This document shows, piece by piece, positions 45,634 through 55,410 of a stretch of DNA of 64,000 nucleotides. Under the pieces are notes generated by a model. The model was not told where the DNA came from. It did no database searches and saw nothing but the letters and a program-made list of their open reading frames with translations. The translations under genes and the position numbers were made by a program. This DNA comes from Lachnospiraceae bacterium (lineage in GTDB: Bacteria > Bacillota > Clostridia > Lachnospirales > Lachnospiraceae). Numbering within the stretch: position 1 is the first letter of the stretch; every line of letters starts with the position of its first letter. Where the stretch lies: the NCBI GenBank assembly GCA_017621815.1, contig JAGASK010000049.1, forward strand, positions 62,001 through 126,000, in the 5' to 3' direction.

Positions 45634-46728
45634 TTATTTTTGATTGTTATTAACAGTTTCTTCAATTAAATTGGTAATGGTTGTAATGGAGCCAAGGAGA
45701 TTGCTTTTGCCCATAGCATCAATAAAGGTCTGTCTGGTAAAGTAAAGTTCCGTTACTTTTTCTGCCAGCAGTTGCGGGGAAAGATTGTCATCATCAATTA
45801 CCATGGAAAAGCCCTGGGCTTCAAAGGATTTTGCGTTTAATATCTGGTCGCCTCTGCTGCTTTGGGCAGAAAGAGGAACAAGAAGATTTGGCTTTTTCAA
45901 TGCCAGAAGCTCGCAGATGGAATTAGCCCCGGCACGGGATATTACCACATCTGCCATGGCAAATATATCCTTTAATTCGGACTTTACATATTCAAACTGT
46001 ACATAACCTTCGGTATGCAGCAGCATATTGTCAATTTTGTCCTTGCCGCAGATATGCACCACCTGAAAATCCTGCAATAGCGTGGGCAGCGCTTCCCTGA
46101 CGGCTTTGTTTACGGAAGCGGCACCAAGGCTTCCGCCGATAACAAGAATAACAGGCTTGTTGGCAGTAAAACCGCACATATCAAGGGCGGCTATTTTATC
46201 TCCCTTTGCAAGCTCTTCACGAATAGGAGAGCCTGTCAGTACAGCTTTATCTTTGGGAAGCATGGATACTGTTTCGGGGAAATTGCAGCAGACCTTTTTG
46301 GCAACAGGAATGCACATTTTGTTTGCAAGGCCCGGAGTCATATCGGATTCATGTATAATGCAGGGAATGCGCAGGCTTGCAGCAGCCCTTACCACAGGAA
46401 CACTTACAAAGCCTCCTTTGGAAAAAACGATATCCGGATTAATTTTCTTTAGATATTTTCTGGCTTCGCCAAATCCCTTTATAACACGAAAAGGATCTGT
46501 TAAGTTCTTAACATCCAGATAGCGTCTGAATTTTCCTGTTGCGATTCCGTAATAAGGAATGTTGAAATCTGTAATCAGTTTTTTTTCAATTCCGTCATAA
46601 GAGCCGATATAGGAAATTTCATATCCCAATTCTTTTAAGCGCGGCAGCAGGGCAATATTCGGTGTTACGTGTCCTGCAGTTCCTCCGCCGGTCAATACAA
46701 TTTTTTTTGCTGTATTTGATTCGCTCAT
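45634..46728 (-). CDS. murG: UDP-N-acetylglucosamine:lipid I transferase MurG
   Basis: MurG adds GlcNAc to undecaprenyl-pyrophosphoryl-MurNAc-pentapeptide (lipid I), making lipid II on the inner membrane face. The 364 residues show the N-terminal GGGTAGHVTPNIALLPRL loop, IVFSKGGFVSVPVVRAA, VLVIGGSLGAASVNKAV-like GGS loop and the C-terminal donor site SRAGANSICELLALKKPNL with LLVPLS. It lies outside a dcw cluster here, next to a TSCPD protein gene 17 nt upstream, so the two may be co-transcribed. Confidence 0.95.
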   Translation of the reverse strand: MSESNTAKKIVLTGGGTAGHVTPNIALLPRLKELGYEISYIGSYDGIEKKLITDFNIPYYGIATGKFRRYLDVKNLTDPFRVIKGFGEARKYLKKINPDIVFSKGGFVSVPVVRAAASLRIPCIIHESDMTPGLANKMCIPVAKKVCCNFPETVSMLPKDKAVLTGSPIREELAKGDKIAALDMCGFTANKPVILVIGGSLGAASVNKAVREALPTLLQDFQVVHICGKDKIDNMLLHTEGYVQFEYVKSELKDIFAMADVVISRAGANSICELLALKKPNLLVPLSAQSSRGDQILNAKSFEAQGFSMVIDDDNLSPQLLAEKVTELYFTRQTFIDAMGKSNLLGSITTITNLIEETVNNNQK

Positions 46729-46745
46729 TTCGGGAGCCTCCTGTT

Positions 46746-46994
46746 TCAGCGGTTGCCGTCTCTGATGATTTCCAATGCCTGAGCCAATTGGTCAGGACAT
46801 GAGGTGGGTTTAAAACCGCACCGGATACCTTTTAATTTGGCAATGGCATCATCTACCTTCATGCCGGTCACTAAAGATGCGATTCCTTTTAAATTGCCGT
46901 TGCATCCCCCAAAAAATTCTACAAATTTAATAACGCCGTTTTCGACTTCAATATCTATGGAAGAGGAGCATACGCCTTTTGTCTGATATCTCAT
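46746..46994 (-). CDS. TIGR03905-family TSCPD-domain protein
   Basis: The 82-residue protein begins MRYQTKGVCSSSIDIEVENG and contains GGCNGNLKGI and the closing TSCPDQLAQAL that names the domain. Three cysteine positions (GVC, GGC, SC) suggest metal or cofactor binding. TSCPD domains also occur at the C-terminus of class II ribonucleotide reductases; the stand-alone protein has no proven role. The ATG at 46994 matches the family start; ATG 47009 would add five residues but sits directly on an AAAGG site. Confidence 0.85.
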   Translation of the reverse strand: MRYQTKGVCSSSIDIEVENGVIKFVEFFGGCNGNLKGIASLVTGMKVDDAIAKLKGIRCGFKPTSCPDQLAQALEIIRDGNR

Positions 46995-47232
46995 ATTACA
47001 TACACCCATACCTTTCTGTATTTTTTGTTAATTTACTTTCTTCTGATATGTCAGTATAGCAGAAAAAACATGCACTTTCCAGTAGTAAAACATACTTTTT
47101 AAAAGGATTCTGGAAATCCCTGTCGAAAAACAGGGATGCCTTATGGGGAATGTAATATTGAGGGGAAAATCCTTGTCGGATATAATGAATGAAAGGATTT
47201 TCTGCTGCCAGTCAGCAAAAGGAGGGTGTTTT

Positions 47233-47934
47233 ATGTTCGTGACATTTTTTAAACATAAATATTTAGCAGCGGCTATTTTGGGTCTTCTGATACTTAGCAT
47301 TATATGTCAGATTGTAATGGGTGTGATAATTCAAAATATGATAAAGGAATCGAATAATATGCCCACAACGGAAAATAAAATGCTGAAGCAGTGTAAACTA
47401 AAATATGCCAACTGCTATAAGTTGAACGGCAGGATGGTAAATACTGCGGTGTTTGTGGACAAGTTTATTCAAAAAATCCGTTTTGCCAATATTTCATTTA
47501 ACAGGCTGTCCCACATTGCAGGACAATTTATGATGCTTTCTGTTGTTGTAACAGGTATCAGTATTTGTATATCTCTTGCTGCGGGAGATACTTTATTTCA
47601 GATTATTCCCTATTATCTTTCCAGTATACTGGGACTTTATCTTTATTTTTCTGTTTCCGGCATTGTGGATATCCAGGGTAAAAAAAATATTTTAAAAACG
47701 AATCTGGTGGATTACCTGGAAAATCATTTTGCTCCCCGTCTGGAAATTGAAAAAGAAAATGCAGTAACAGGGAAGGAGAAAAAGAAGGAAATGATTGACG
47801 AAGCAATTCCCATAAAAAATGAAGGTAAAAAAGCGGGCAGACGGGAAAATAAGGAAGATAAAAAACAGGCGATTCCTGTCAGTGCGGATTATCAGGAAGA
47901 ATTGGAAGACTTATTAAAGGAATTCTTTGCATAA
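47233..47934 (+). CDS. Uncharacterised membrane protein with charged C-terminal tail
   Basis: I do not recognise this 233-residue protein. It begins MFVTFFKHKYLAAAILGLLI after GGAGG, has one N-terminal hydrophobic helix, and a second pair near the middle (MMLSVVVTGISICISLAAGD, IPYYLSSILGLYLYFSV). The region between is basic and Cys-containing. The last 70 residues are a highly charged Lys/Glu tail (KEKKKEMIDE, RRENKEDKK) ending ELEDLLKEFFA. The upstream frame from 47143 has no ribosome site. The 220-bp gap before it holds hairpins at 47116-47137 and 47165-47102-type GAAAATCCTT/AAGGATTTTC pairing around a TATAAT (47181-47186). Confidence 0.75.
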   Translation: MFVTFFKHKYLAAAILGLLILSIICQIVMGVIIQNMIKESNNMPTTENKMLKQCKLKYANCYKLNGRMVNTAVFVDKFIQKIRFANISFNRLSHIAGQFMMLSVVVTGISICISLAAGDTLFQIIPYYLSSILGLYLYFSVSGIVDIQGKKNILKTNLVDYLENHFAPRLEIEKENAVTGKEKKKEMIDEAIPIKNEGKKAGRRENKEDKKQAIPVSADYQEELEDLLKEFFA

Positions 47935-47992
47935 GACTGTTTTTATTGTACAATGATAGCAATGAGAAATGAAGGCACGGGGAGGATAAAGC

Positions 47993-50260
47993 ATGAGCAG
48001 ATTGTGGTATAAACAGGCCGCCGGGGAATGGGAAGAAGCGATTCCTTTAGGAAACGGAAGGCTTGGCGCCATGGTATTTGGCGGTGTCAGGGAAGAGCAT
48101 CTTCAGGTCAATGAAGAAAGCATGTGGTATGGGGGAAAGGTTGACAGAAACAATCCCGATATGAAGGAGCAGCTTCCCGTCATCAGGGAGTTGATTTTTA
48201 AGGGAGAGATTGCAAAAGCTGAAAGGCTGATTAAGCTTGCCATGTCAGGCTGCCCCAACAGTATGCATCCTTATCAGACCCTGGGGGATATTTATATTCA
48301 GTTTGAAGGACTTGAAGAGTTTACTGATTATTACAGGGAGCTGGATTTGGAGAATGCCGTATACAGGCAAAGCTTCCGGTGCGGGGAAACTTTATTCAAA
48401 AGGGAAATGTTTATTTCAAAGCCTGCGGATGTGCTGATTATGCGTTTTACAGCCGAAGGCGAAAAAAAGATTAATTTTTCCGCACTGCTTGGAAGAAGCA
48501 AATTTTTTGACGGTGTGAAGAAAACCGGAAATGACGGCATCTGTCTGTATGGAAATCTTGGAAAGGGCGGTTTTGATTTTTCCATGATACTTCAGGCGGA
48601 AAGCAGGGACGGAAAAATTTCCACGATGGGAGAACATCTTCTGGCAGAAGATGCCGGAGAAGTGATTTTATATTTCTGCGGCGACACCACTTATCATGTG
48701 CCTGAGGAGGAACTGGAAGCTTCCATAAAGAGACGTATTCAGAGAGCAAAAGAAGAACTTTATGAGACCCTGTTAAAAGAGCATATTGAGGATTATGTAT
48801 CTTTATACGGAAGAGTAAAGCTTGATTTGGGCGATTTATCGGAATATGATGCACATCCTACAGATGAAAGAATTCTGGCAGCAGGAAAGAAGCCTGCGGA
48901 TATAGGGCTTTCCAAGCTGTATTTTGATTATGGACGGTATCTTCTTATTTCGTGCAGCAGGGAAGGCGGACTGCCTGCCACGCTGCAGGGGCTTTGGAAT
49001 CAGGATATTCTTCCTCCCTGGGATTCAAAATATACAATTAATATCAATACAGAAATGAATTACTGGCCGGCAGAGATCTGTAACCTGCAGGAGTGCCATA
49101 TGCCGTTGTTTGAGCTGATTAAAAAGATGGTGCCAAACGGCAGGCATACGGCAGAGGTGATGTATGGGGCAAAAGGCTTTATGTGTCATCATAACACGGA
49201 TATTCATGGTGATACGGCAACCCAGGATCATTGGATTCCCGGCTCTTATTGGGTAATGGGTGCGGCATGGCTCTGTACTCATCAGTGGACGCATTATCAA
49301 TACACTCTGGACGAAGAATTTCTAAGGGAAAGTTTTCCGATTATGAGGGAAGCAGCTGAGTTTTTCCTTGATTTTATGGTAGAGCATGACGGGTATCTTG
49401 TAACCTGTCCTTCTGTTTCGCCGGAAAATACCTTTATTCTTCCCAGCGGGGAAAAGGGAGCCAATATTTACGGCGTTACCATGGATAATCAGATTTTAAG
49501 GGATTTGTTCACGCAATGCATAAAGGCGGCAGAAATTCTTCAGGTGGAAGATGAACTGAATGAAAGAATTAAGGCGGCAAGAGAGAAGCTGATTCCCACC
49601 CGAATCGGAAAACACGGAAATATTATGGAGTGGCCGGAGGACTTTGAGGAGTGGGAGCCGGGTCACAGGCATATTTCCCATTTATATGGCCTTCATCCTT
49701 CGGAGCAGATTACGGTGGACGGAACACCAAAGCTGGCAAAGGCGGCAGAGGTGACACTGGAAAGAAGGCTTGCAGGAGGCGGCGGGCATACGGGGTGGAG
49801 CTGTGCATGGATCACCAATCATTATGCAAAGCTGTGGAACGGAGAAAAGGCTTATGAAAATATTGAAAAGCTGTTTTCCAATTCCACTTACTTAAATATG
49901 TTTGATAAGCATCCCCCATTTCAGATTGACGGTAACTTCGGCGTAACGGCAGCCATTGCGGAAATGCTGGTGCAGAGCACGCTGGAAAGAATTGTACTTC
50001 TTCCGGCACTGCCGAAGGCATGGAACAGCGGTTCCATAAAAGGGCTTTGTGTAAAAGGCTGCGGAGAAGCAGACGTTTCCTGGGAAAACGGTATACTGAA
50101 GGAATGTGTTATCAGAGCCGGTAAGGATATGAAAAGCTGCCTGAAGTACGGGGAATTTGCAATAGGATTTGTTCTGCAGGCAGACGAAAGCAGACGGTTC
50201 ATCTGGGACGGCAATAAGCTGGTGCAGCAGCCGGCAAATATATCGGACGAAAGAGGTTAG
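47993..50260 (+). CDS. Glycoside hydrolase family 95 (alpha-L-fucosidase/galactosidase)
   Basis: The 755-residue intracellular enzyme has the GH95 N-terminal beta-domain (WEEAIPLGNGRLGAMVFGG, LQVNEESMWYGG) and alpha/alpha6 catalytic domain. INTEMNYWPAEICNLQECH, the asparagine-bearing FMCHHNTDIHGD, HISHLYGLHPSEQ, WSCAWITNHYAKLWNGEKAY and FQIDGNFGVTAAIAEML (catalytic Asp) are visible. The family removes alpha-1,2-L-fucose (or L-galactose) from plant or host glycans by inversion. There is no signal peptide, so substrates must be imported. GGGAGG precedes the ATG. No transporter is adjacent. Confidence 0.94.
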   Translation: MSRLWYKQAAGEWEEAIPLGNGRLGAMVFGGVREEHLQVNEESMWYGGKVDRNNPDMKEQLPVIRELIFKGEIAKAERLIKLAMSGCPNSMHPYQTLGDIYIQFEGLEEFTDYYRELDLENAVYRQSFRCGETLFKREMFISKPADVLIMRFTAEGEKKINFSALLGRSKFFDGVKKTGNDGICLYGNLGKGGFDFSMILQAESRDGKISTMGEHLLAEDAGEVILYFCGDTTYHVPEEELEASIKRRIQRAKEELYETLLKEHIEDYVSLYGRVKLDLGDLSEYDAHPTDERILAAGKKPADIGLSKLYFDYGRYLLISCSREGGLPATLQGLWNQDILPPWDSKYTININTEMNYWPAEICNLQECHMPLFELIKKMVPNGRHTAEVMYGAKGFMCHHNTDIHGDTATQDHWIPGSYWVMGAAWLCTHQWTHYQYTLDEEFLRESFPIMREAAEFFLDFMVEHDGYLVTCPSVSPENTFILPSGEKGANIYGVTMDNQILRDLFTQCIKAAEILQVEDELNERIKAAREKLIPTRIGKHGNIMEWPEDFEEWEPGHRHISHLYGLHPSEQITVDGTPKLAKAAEVTLERRLAGGGGHTGWSCAWITNHYAKLWNGEKAYENIEKLFSNSTYLNMFDKHPPFQIDGNFGVTAAIAEMLVQSTLERIVLLPALPKAWNSGSIKGLCVKGCGEADVSWENGILKECVIRAGKDMKSCLKYGEFAIGFVLQADESRRFIWDGNKLVQQPANISDERG

Positions 50261-50266
50261 AGGATA

Positions 50267-50860
50267 ATGGAAGCAAAAGGAATGGCAGACAGAAAAATGG
50301 AAGCTTCGTTTCTCCAAAGGGTAAAGGAAGAAGCAGCTCGGGTAACGGAAGAGCTTTTGGCACAGGCAAAGCCGGATAAGGGAGATATTCTGGTAGTGGG
50401 ATGCTCTTCCAGCGAAGTGGCAGGCGAAAAAATCGGCACATTTTCCAGTGTGGAAACAGCGCAGGCGGTATTTGAGGGCATTTATGAGGTAGTTCAGAAA
50501 AGGGAACTGTTTCTGGCAGCCCAATGCTGCGAGCATTTAAACAGGGCGCTTATTGTGGAAAAGGAAGTCATGAAAAGAGACAGGCTCACCAGGGTTAATG
50601 TAATTCCAAAACCAAAGGCCGGCGGTTCTTTCGGAACAACTGCATATGAAAGATTCAAAGAGCCTGTGGCTGTAGAGCATATTAAGGCCCAGGCGGGAAT
50701 TGATATCGGGAACACTTTGATAGGCATGCATCTGCAGGAGGTTGCAGTACCGGTCAGAACGACGTTAAAACAAATAGGGAATGCACATGTGGTGTGTGCC
50801 AGAACCAGGGCAAAGTTTACAGGCGGCGGACGTGCCGTCTATGATGAAGAACTATTATAG
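50267..50860 (+). CDS. ywlG: UPF0340/TIGR01440 family protein (YwlG)
   Basis: The 197-residue protein matches YwlG: VGCSSSEVAGEKIGTFSS, LFLAAQCCEHLNRALIVE, RVNVIPKPKAGGSFGTTAY, AGIDIGNTLIGMHLQEVAVP and VVCARTRAKFTGGGRAVYD. Conserved and structurally known in Bacillota but without established function. It begins 7 nt after the fucosidase stop, with AGAGG overlapping that stop, so the two may be translated from one mRNA. In Bacillus the gene lies near glyA, so this linkage is different. Confidence 0.88.
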   Translation: MEAKGMADRKMEASFLQRVKEEAARVTEELLAQAKPDKGDILVVGCSSSEVAGEKIGTFSSVETAQAVFEGIYEVVQKRELFLAAQCCEHLNRALIVEKEVMKRDRLTRVNVIPKPKAGGSFGTTAYERFKEPVAVEHIKAQAGIDIGNTLIGMHLQEVAVPVRTTLKQIGNAHVVCARTRAKFTGGGRAVYDEELL

Positions 50861-50915
50861 AAGCCTGAAAATAAGAAGATAAGGACTTAAGTTTATAAGT
50901 AAAGAGGGGAAACAA

Positions 50916-52235
50916 ATGGAAGAACAAATGAGAAACTCTGCTGACAGCAGTCAGCAGGAGCAGTATGACAGCCGGGGATATGAGGGAAATCTGTATGAAC
51001 AGATGGAACGGGAATTATGCAGAAGATGTCATCAAAGAAAGATAGACAGGAGTGAAAATCCGGAGTCGGTTCTTTGCAGGGAATGCAGGGAAGAGTTGAT
51101 AAAGCTTAAAGTACCGCCGGTTATGATAGGGCTTGGCATTGGCGTGGGCGTACTTGTTATTTTGTGTATAGCGGTGTTTGCAGTGGATATTTTCAGGTTT
51201 AAACTGGGAATCGGAAATGATTATGGTTTGTCATCGTATCTGGAAGAAGAAGCTGCAGAAGATACGGTTAAATCAAATATTTCAGATGAAGGAACCGGCG
51301 CGGATGCAGGAGAAGAAGGGAAAAAAACAGGAAGGCTGACAAGGCAGGAAACTGAAAAGGAAGACCCCAGGTGTGAAGAGTATATTGATTTGGCTGATGC
51401 CGGTTTAGTAGTAACATCACTGAACGGCATGCTGGATGAGTTGGAAGAAGATTCTGAAAATTTAAGCATGGCAATTACACTTGCAGATGTAGCGATGAAG
51501 TATTCCTATTTTGATTATGCGGCATATGCTATTGAAACCTATCTGGTTGGGAAGACCGTATCGGATGAGGCTTATGACAGAATTACAGGCTATATGGACC
51601 GGCTTGAGATTCATTATAACACTGCTGATAAGATAGAAGAGATTTTGAATACTATGGATGAAGCATTGACTGATTATGGAGATGAAACTGAAGAAGATGC
51701 TTATATGCAGCTTCTTCAGCAGTGTCATGATGAAACAGCGGAATATCTCGGAAATGAGGGGTACGACCAGGCGCTTCTTTATTATTATCTGGCGTATCTT
51801 TGTCAGGATGAAGAAGAGAGAATACAGCACTTGAAAGATTGCATTGCTATAGATAAGAACTGTTTTGACGCGAATGCGCAGCTGGCGGTTCATTACAGAA
51901 GTCAGGGGAAGCTGGAGGATGCGAGAGCCATATTGGAAGAAATATACCCGGTAAATTTGGAAGATTACTCGGTGCAGCGTGCGCTGGCAACCCTTGAACT
52001 GACAGAGGGTAATCTGGAAGCAGGGCTTGATTATGCGCAGATGGCTTATGAAGCATATCCGGAGGGCGGCTATGTGGTGGATACTTATCTGGTTGCCCTG
52101 AAGGCCAACGGACTTTCCGAAGAAGCGGAATCGCTCATTAAAGAGTGGGAAGATAAGGGATATGTTTTTGATGATGATTTCTATTCCTTTCAGGAAGGAA
52201 ATATGACACTGGAAGAATATTATATAGAAGATTAG
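50916..52235 (+). CDS. Zinc-ribbon membrane protein with TPR repeats
   Basis: The 439-residue protein begins with a zinc-ribbon-like pair CRRC (35-38) and CREC (54-57), then one membrane helix (about 70-95), an acidic linker, and about five TPR-like helical repeats (SMAITLADVAMKYSYFDYAA, QALLYYYLAYLCQDEE, KDCIAIDKNCFDANAQLAVH, LEDARAILEEIYP, AGLDYAQMAYEAYPEGG). The TPR part is presumably outside or inside depending on topology; not resolvable. It is followed 13 nt later by an M50-like protease. Specific function unknown. GAGGGG precedes the ATG. Confidence 0.75.
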   Translation: MEEQMRNSADSSQQEQYDSRGYEGNLYEQMERELCRRCHQRKIDRSENPESVLCRECREELIKLKVPPVMIGLGIGVGVLVILCIAVFAVDIFRFKLGIGNDYGLSSYLEEEAAEDTVKSNISDEGTGADAGEEGKKTGRLTRQETEKEDPRCEEYIDLADAGLVVTSLNGMLDELEEDSENLSMAITLADVAMKYSYFDYAAYAIETYLVGKTVSDEAYDRITGYMDRLEIHYNTADKIEEILNTMDEALTDYGDETEEDAYMQLLQQCHDETAEYLGNEGYDQALLYYYLAYLCQDEEERIQHLKDCIAIDKNCFDANAQLAVHYRSQGKLEDARAILEEIYPVNLEDYSVQRALATLELTEGNLEAGLDYAQMAYEAYPEGGYVVDTYLVALKANGLSEEAESLIKEWEDKGYVFDDDFYSFQEGNMTLEEYYIED

Positions 52236-52248
52236 GGGGAGACAAAAG

Positions 52249-52821
52249 ATGATTTTTATTCCGGGTATTGTAATTTCAATAGTAACCTTTCCGGGAGTGG
52301 CAGTACATGAGCTGGCGCATCAGATTTGCTGCAGAATCTGCCGCATTCCGGTTTATGAGGTAAAGTATTTTCAGGTCAGTAATCCATGCGGATATGTTGT
52401 GCATGAGTCCACCTCCAATCCGTGGAAAAATCTTCTAACAGGACTTGGCCCCTTTTTCGTAAATACTATTCTCGGTATGATTATTACCTTTCCGGCTTAT
52501 TACAGCCTTTGGGGAGCGGGAAAGTATATGTATGGCTATAACAGCAGTAATACAGGGATGTTTATTATTAATCTGGTTCTTTACTGGCTTGGGTTGTCCA
52601 TTTTGATGCATGCGTTTCCAAGCACAGGGGATGCTAAAACGCTGGTACAAACCGTTATGAAAAACAAGGATGTGAATATTTTTGCCAAAATAGTAACTGC
52701 GCCTTTTATCGGATTAATTTATCTGGGAGCTGTTGGCTCGGCATTCTGGCTGGATTTGATATACGGAATTGCAATGTCTGCGCTGCTGCCGCATTTATTT
52801 GAAAGACTTATGTTTCTGTAA
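52249..52821 (+). CDS. M50-type membrane metalloprotease-like protein
   Basis: The 190-residue, mainly hydrophobic protein has the HExxH zinc motif HELAHQ (His20, Glu21, His24) in its first helix and a late Asp128 in SSTGDAKTL-like STGDAKT, the usual third ligand context of site-2 proteases. About four membrane segments. It is shorter than RseP/SpoIVFB and has no PDZ or CBS domain, so it is a minimal intramembrane protease or a metalloprotease relative. It follows the zinc-ribbon TPR gene by 13 nt, which could supply substrate binding (inference). Confidence 0.8.
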   Translation: MIFIPGIVISIVTFPGVAVHELAHQICCRICRIPVYEVKYFQVSNPCGYVVHESTSNPWKNLLTGLGPFFVNTILGMIITFPAYYSLWGAGKYMYGYNSSNTGMFIINLVLYWLGLSILMHAFPSTGDAKTLVQTVMKNKDVNIFAKIVTAPFIGLIYLGAVGSAFWLDLIYGIAMSALLPHLFERLMFL

Positions 52822-52844
52822 GGGACGGGTTAATTGCCGGGTTT

Positions 52845-52884
52845 TTGACAAAATCTTGAAAATTGTATAGTTCTCTGATAAACT
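52845..52884 (+). promoter_or_regulatory. Probable pgi promoter
   Basis: Two overlapping options: TTGACA (52845-52850) with TATAGT (52866-52871, 15-bp spacer), or TTGAAA (52856-52861) with TAAACT (52879-52884, 17-bp spacer). Start of pgi is about 95-105 nt downstream. Confidence 0.45.
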
Positions 52885-52976
52885 ATACCTGTTGAACTAC
52901 TAATGTTCAATAGGGTACGACTGATTGATGTAGTGAAATATAATGTTTTTATAAAATCACAAAAGGAGCGAATATT

Positions 52977-54323
52977 ATGAGCAAAGTAACATTTGATTAT
53001 TCCAAAGCCGCATCTTTTATTAAGGAGCATGAAGTGGAATCCATGAAGAAGCTGGCACTGGATGCAAAAGAATTACTGGTTTCCAAAAAAGGAGCAGGAA
53101 ATGATTTCCTCGGATGGATTGATTTGCCTGTAGATTATGACAAGGAAGAATTTGACAGAATTAAGAAAGCAGCTGCGAAAATTCAGAGTGATTCCGAAGT
53201 GCTGCTGGTAATCGGTATCGGCGGTTCTTATCTTGGAGCAAGAGCAGCCATTGAATTTTTGAGACACAGCTTCTATAACACTGTAAGCAAGGAAATCAGA
53301 AAGACGCCTGAAATTTATTTTGTAGGTAATTCTATCAGTTCTACTTATATTAAACATCTCATGGATGTAATCGGAGACAGAGATTTCTCCATTAATATGA
53401 TCAGTAAATCAGGTACTACTACAGAGCCTGCCATTGCCTTCCGTGTATTTAAAGAGATGATGGAAAAGAAATATGGTAAGGAAGAAGCAGCAAAGAGAAT
53501 TTATGCTACTACAGATAAGGCAAGAGGCTCCTTAAAGAATCTGGCTACGGAAGAAGGCTATGAGAGCTTCGTAGTTCCTGATGATGTAGGAGGACGTTTC
53601 TCCGTTCTTACTGCCGTTGGTTTACTTCCCATTGCAGTAAGCGGCGCTGATATTGATAAATTAATGGAAGGTGCAGCGCAGGGCCGTAAGATGGCGCTGG
53701 AAGCTCCTTTTGAAGAAAATGATGCCGTTAAATACGCAGCTCTCCGTAATATTCTTTTAAGAAAGGGCAAGGCCATTGAAATTCTTGCAAACTATGAGCC
53801 CAGCGTTCATTACGTATCTGAATGGTGGAAACAGTTATACGGCGAAAGCGAAGGCAAGGATCAGAAGGGTATTTTCCCTGCAAGCGTTGATTTAACAACA
53901 GACCTTCACTCCATGGGTCAGTTCATTCAGGACGGTTCCAGAAATATGTTTGAAACTGTTATTAACATTGAGACCAGCAGAGAAGAAATTATTTTACAGG
54001 AAGAGCCTGTAGACCTTGACGGTTTGAATTATCTGGCAGGAAAGAGTGTTGATTTCGTAAACAAGAGCGCTATGAACGGAACAATTCTTGCCCACACTGA
54101 CGGACAGGTTCCCAACTTTATGGTAACTGTTCCTGAAGTAAATGAATTCTACTTAGGTGAATTATTCTATTTCTTTGAATTTGCATGCGGCGTAAGCGGA
54201 TATTTACTTGGTGTGAATCCTTTCAACCAGCCCGGTGTGGAAAGCTATAAGAAGAACATGTTTGCCCTTCTCGGAAAGCCCGGATATGAGGCACAGAGAG
54301 AAGAGCTGCTGAAGAGATTATAA
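52977..54323 (+). CDS. pgi: Glucose-6-phosphate isomerase
   Basis: The 448-residue Gram-positive-type Pgi interconverts glucose 6-phosphate and fructose 6-phosphate. Motifs are [32 protein letters not shown], the family signature near [17 protein letters not shown] and [16 protein letters not shown], with C-terminal [12 protein letters not shown] carrying the catalytic Lys. AAAGGAG lies before the ATG. It is transcribed alone, between a promoter at about 52.85 kb and a strong terminator. Codon use looks biased to frequent codons, as for a highly expressed gene. Confidence 0.97.
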   Translation: MSKVTFDYSKAASFIKEHEVESMKKLALDAKELLVSKKGAGNDFLGWIDLPVDYDKEEFDRIKKAAAKIQSDSEVLLVIGIGGSYLGARAAIEFLRHSFYNTVSKEIRKTPEIYFVGNSISSTYIKHLMDVIGDRDFSINMISKSGTTTEPAIAFRVFKEMMEKKYGKEEAAKRIYATTDKARGSLKNLATEEGYESFVVPDDVGGRFSVLTAVGLLPIAVSGADIDKLMEGAAQGRKMALEAPFEENDAVKYAALRNILLRKGKAIEILANYEPSVHYVSEWWKQLYGESEGKDQKGIFPASVDLTTDLHSMGQFIQDGSRNMFETVINIETSREEIILQEEPVDLDGLNYLAGKSVDFVNKSAMNGTILAHTDGQVPNFMVTVPEVNEFYLGELFYFFEFACGVSGYLLGVNPFNQPGVESYKKNMFALLGKPGYEAQREELLKRL

Positions 54324-54344
54324 AAATAAATGCTAATTAAGTTG

Positions 54345-54380
54345 AATAACGGTGCAGTTTACGCTGCACCGTTATTTTAA
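54345..54380 (+). terminator. Terminator after pgi
   Basis: AATAACGGTGCAG (54345-54357) pairs perfectly with CTGCACCGTTATT (54364-54376), 6-nt loop, followed by TTAA. Confidence 0.85.
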
Positions 54381-54410
54381 TCTTAAAAGCGGAAAAACAG
54401 GAGAAAGTAT

Positions 54411-55292
54411 ATGAGGGCAGTAAGAAAAACCAATAGAATAATATGCATTACTATCCTTGGCTTAATGCTGGCTTTCGGTATGCTGCTCAGTGTCTGCCAC
54501 AGCATGGACAGGCTTAAAGAAGAAGACGTTGTTTTGGAAAATCCGGGGATTAAGGTAACCTTTTTTGATGTGGGAAAGGGTGATGCAATACTGATAGAAA
54601 CAGAAAATCATAATATGCTGATTGATACAGGTTATGACAGGACATCCGGAGTTATTTTGGATTATTTGGAAAAAGAGAATGTACAGAAGCTGGATTATCT
54701 CATACTCACGCATTTTGACAAGGACCATGTAGGCGGTGCAGACCAAATTTTAAAGCAGGTGAAGGCAGGGGAAATCCTGCAGCCGGATTATGAATCGGAT
54801 GGAGGCCAATATTTGGAGTACAGGGAAATTGTGGAAGAAATGGTACTACAGCCGAATGTGGTAACAGAGGCAATGCGGTTTTCACTTGATGGGGCAGAGT
54901 TTCTGATTTATCCACCGGAGCAGAAAGAGTATGAAGAAGAAGACAATGATTTTTCGCTGGTAGTCAGCGTGAAGTATGGGAAAAGAAGCTTTTTGTTTGC
55001 CGGGGACTGCGAAAGGGAACGGTTAGATGAACTTTTGCAGCAAGAAGAATTTGACTTGGTTCATGATGTACTGAAGGTTCCTCATCACGGAAAGGATGAG
55101 AAGAACTCAGAAGCTTTCCTTAAAGCTGTTTCTCCGAAGGCTGCAGTGATTACCTGCTCTGAGGAAGAGCCGGACAGAGAAAAGATATGTGAAATGCTAA
55201 ACGAATTGGGAACTGAAATTTATTTGACAGCGGACGGCACTGTTACCTGTTTGTGCGATGGAGATACCATACAGATTATGCAGGAGCAGTAG
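54411..55292 (+). CDS. ComEC/Rec2-related metallo-beta-lactamase-fold hydrolase, secreted or anchored
   Basis: The 293-residue protein starts with a hydrophobic signal or anchor (residues about 9-30), then a metallo-beta-lactamase fold like the C-terminal domain of ComEC: VTFFDVGKGDAILIET, LDYLILTHFDKDHVGGADQI (H-x-D-x-D-H metal motif), SFLFAGDCE and KVPHHGKDEKNSEAFL. Such stand-alone proteins are often called late-competence-like hydrolases; substrate could be a phosphodiester. AGGAG precedes the ATG. It is separate from any comE genes. Confidence 0.85.
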   Translation: MRAVRKTNRIICITILGLMLAFGMLLSVCHSMDRLKEEDVVLENPGIKVTFFDVGKGDAILIETENHNMLIDTGYDRTSGVILDYLEKENVQKLDYLILTHFDKDHVGGADQILKQVKAGEILQPDYESDGGQYLEYREIVEEMVLQPNVVTEAMRFSLDGAEFLIYPPEQKEYEEEDNDFSLVVSVKYGKRSFLFAGDCERERLDELLQQEEFDLVHDVLKVPHHGKDEKNSEAFLKAVSPKAAVITCSEEEPDREKICEMLNELGTEIYLTADGTVTCLCDGDTIQIMQEQ

Positions 55293-55342
55293 AAAGCACG
55301 CTTTCCGTTTTTACTATTTGCTCAATAACTGGAATTTGCATA

Positions 55343-55372
55343 TTGCTTTTTTTCGCCTATAAGAAGTATAAT
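55343..55372 (+). promoter_or_regulatory. Promoter of the 46-residue peptide gene
   Basis: TTGCTT (55343-55348) and TATAAT (55367-55372) with an 18-bp spacer; an AGTTA-TCAC-TAACT palindrome (55379-55392) lies at the expected transcription start. Confidence 0.55.
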
Positions 55373-55410
55373 TTAATTAGTTATCACTAACTTTTGACAA
55401 GGAGGTTATT

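Noticed and set aside
46082-46522. Plus-strand frame of 146 codons inside murG
   Set aside because: Antisense shadow of a certain gene; no independent support.
49892-50536. Minus-strand frame of 214 codons across the fucosidase/ywlG boundary
   Set aside because: Overlaps two recognised genes; its translation is Cys/His/Phe-rich, typical of antisense to coding DNA.
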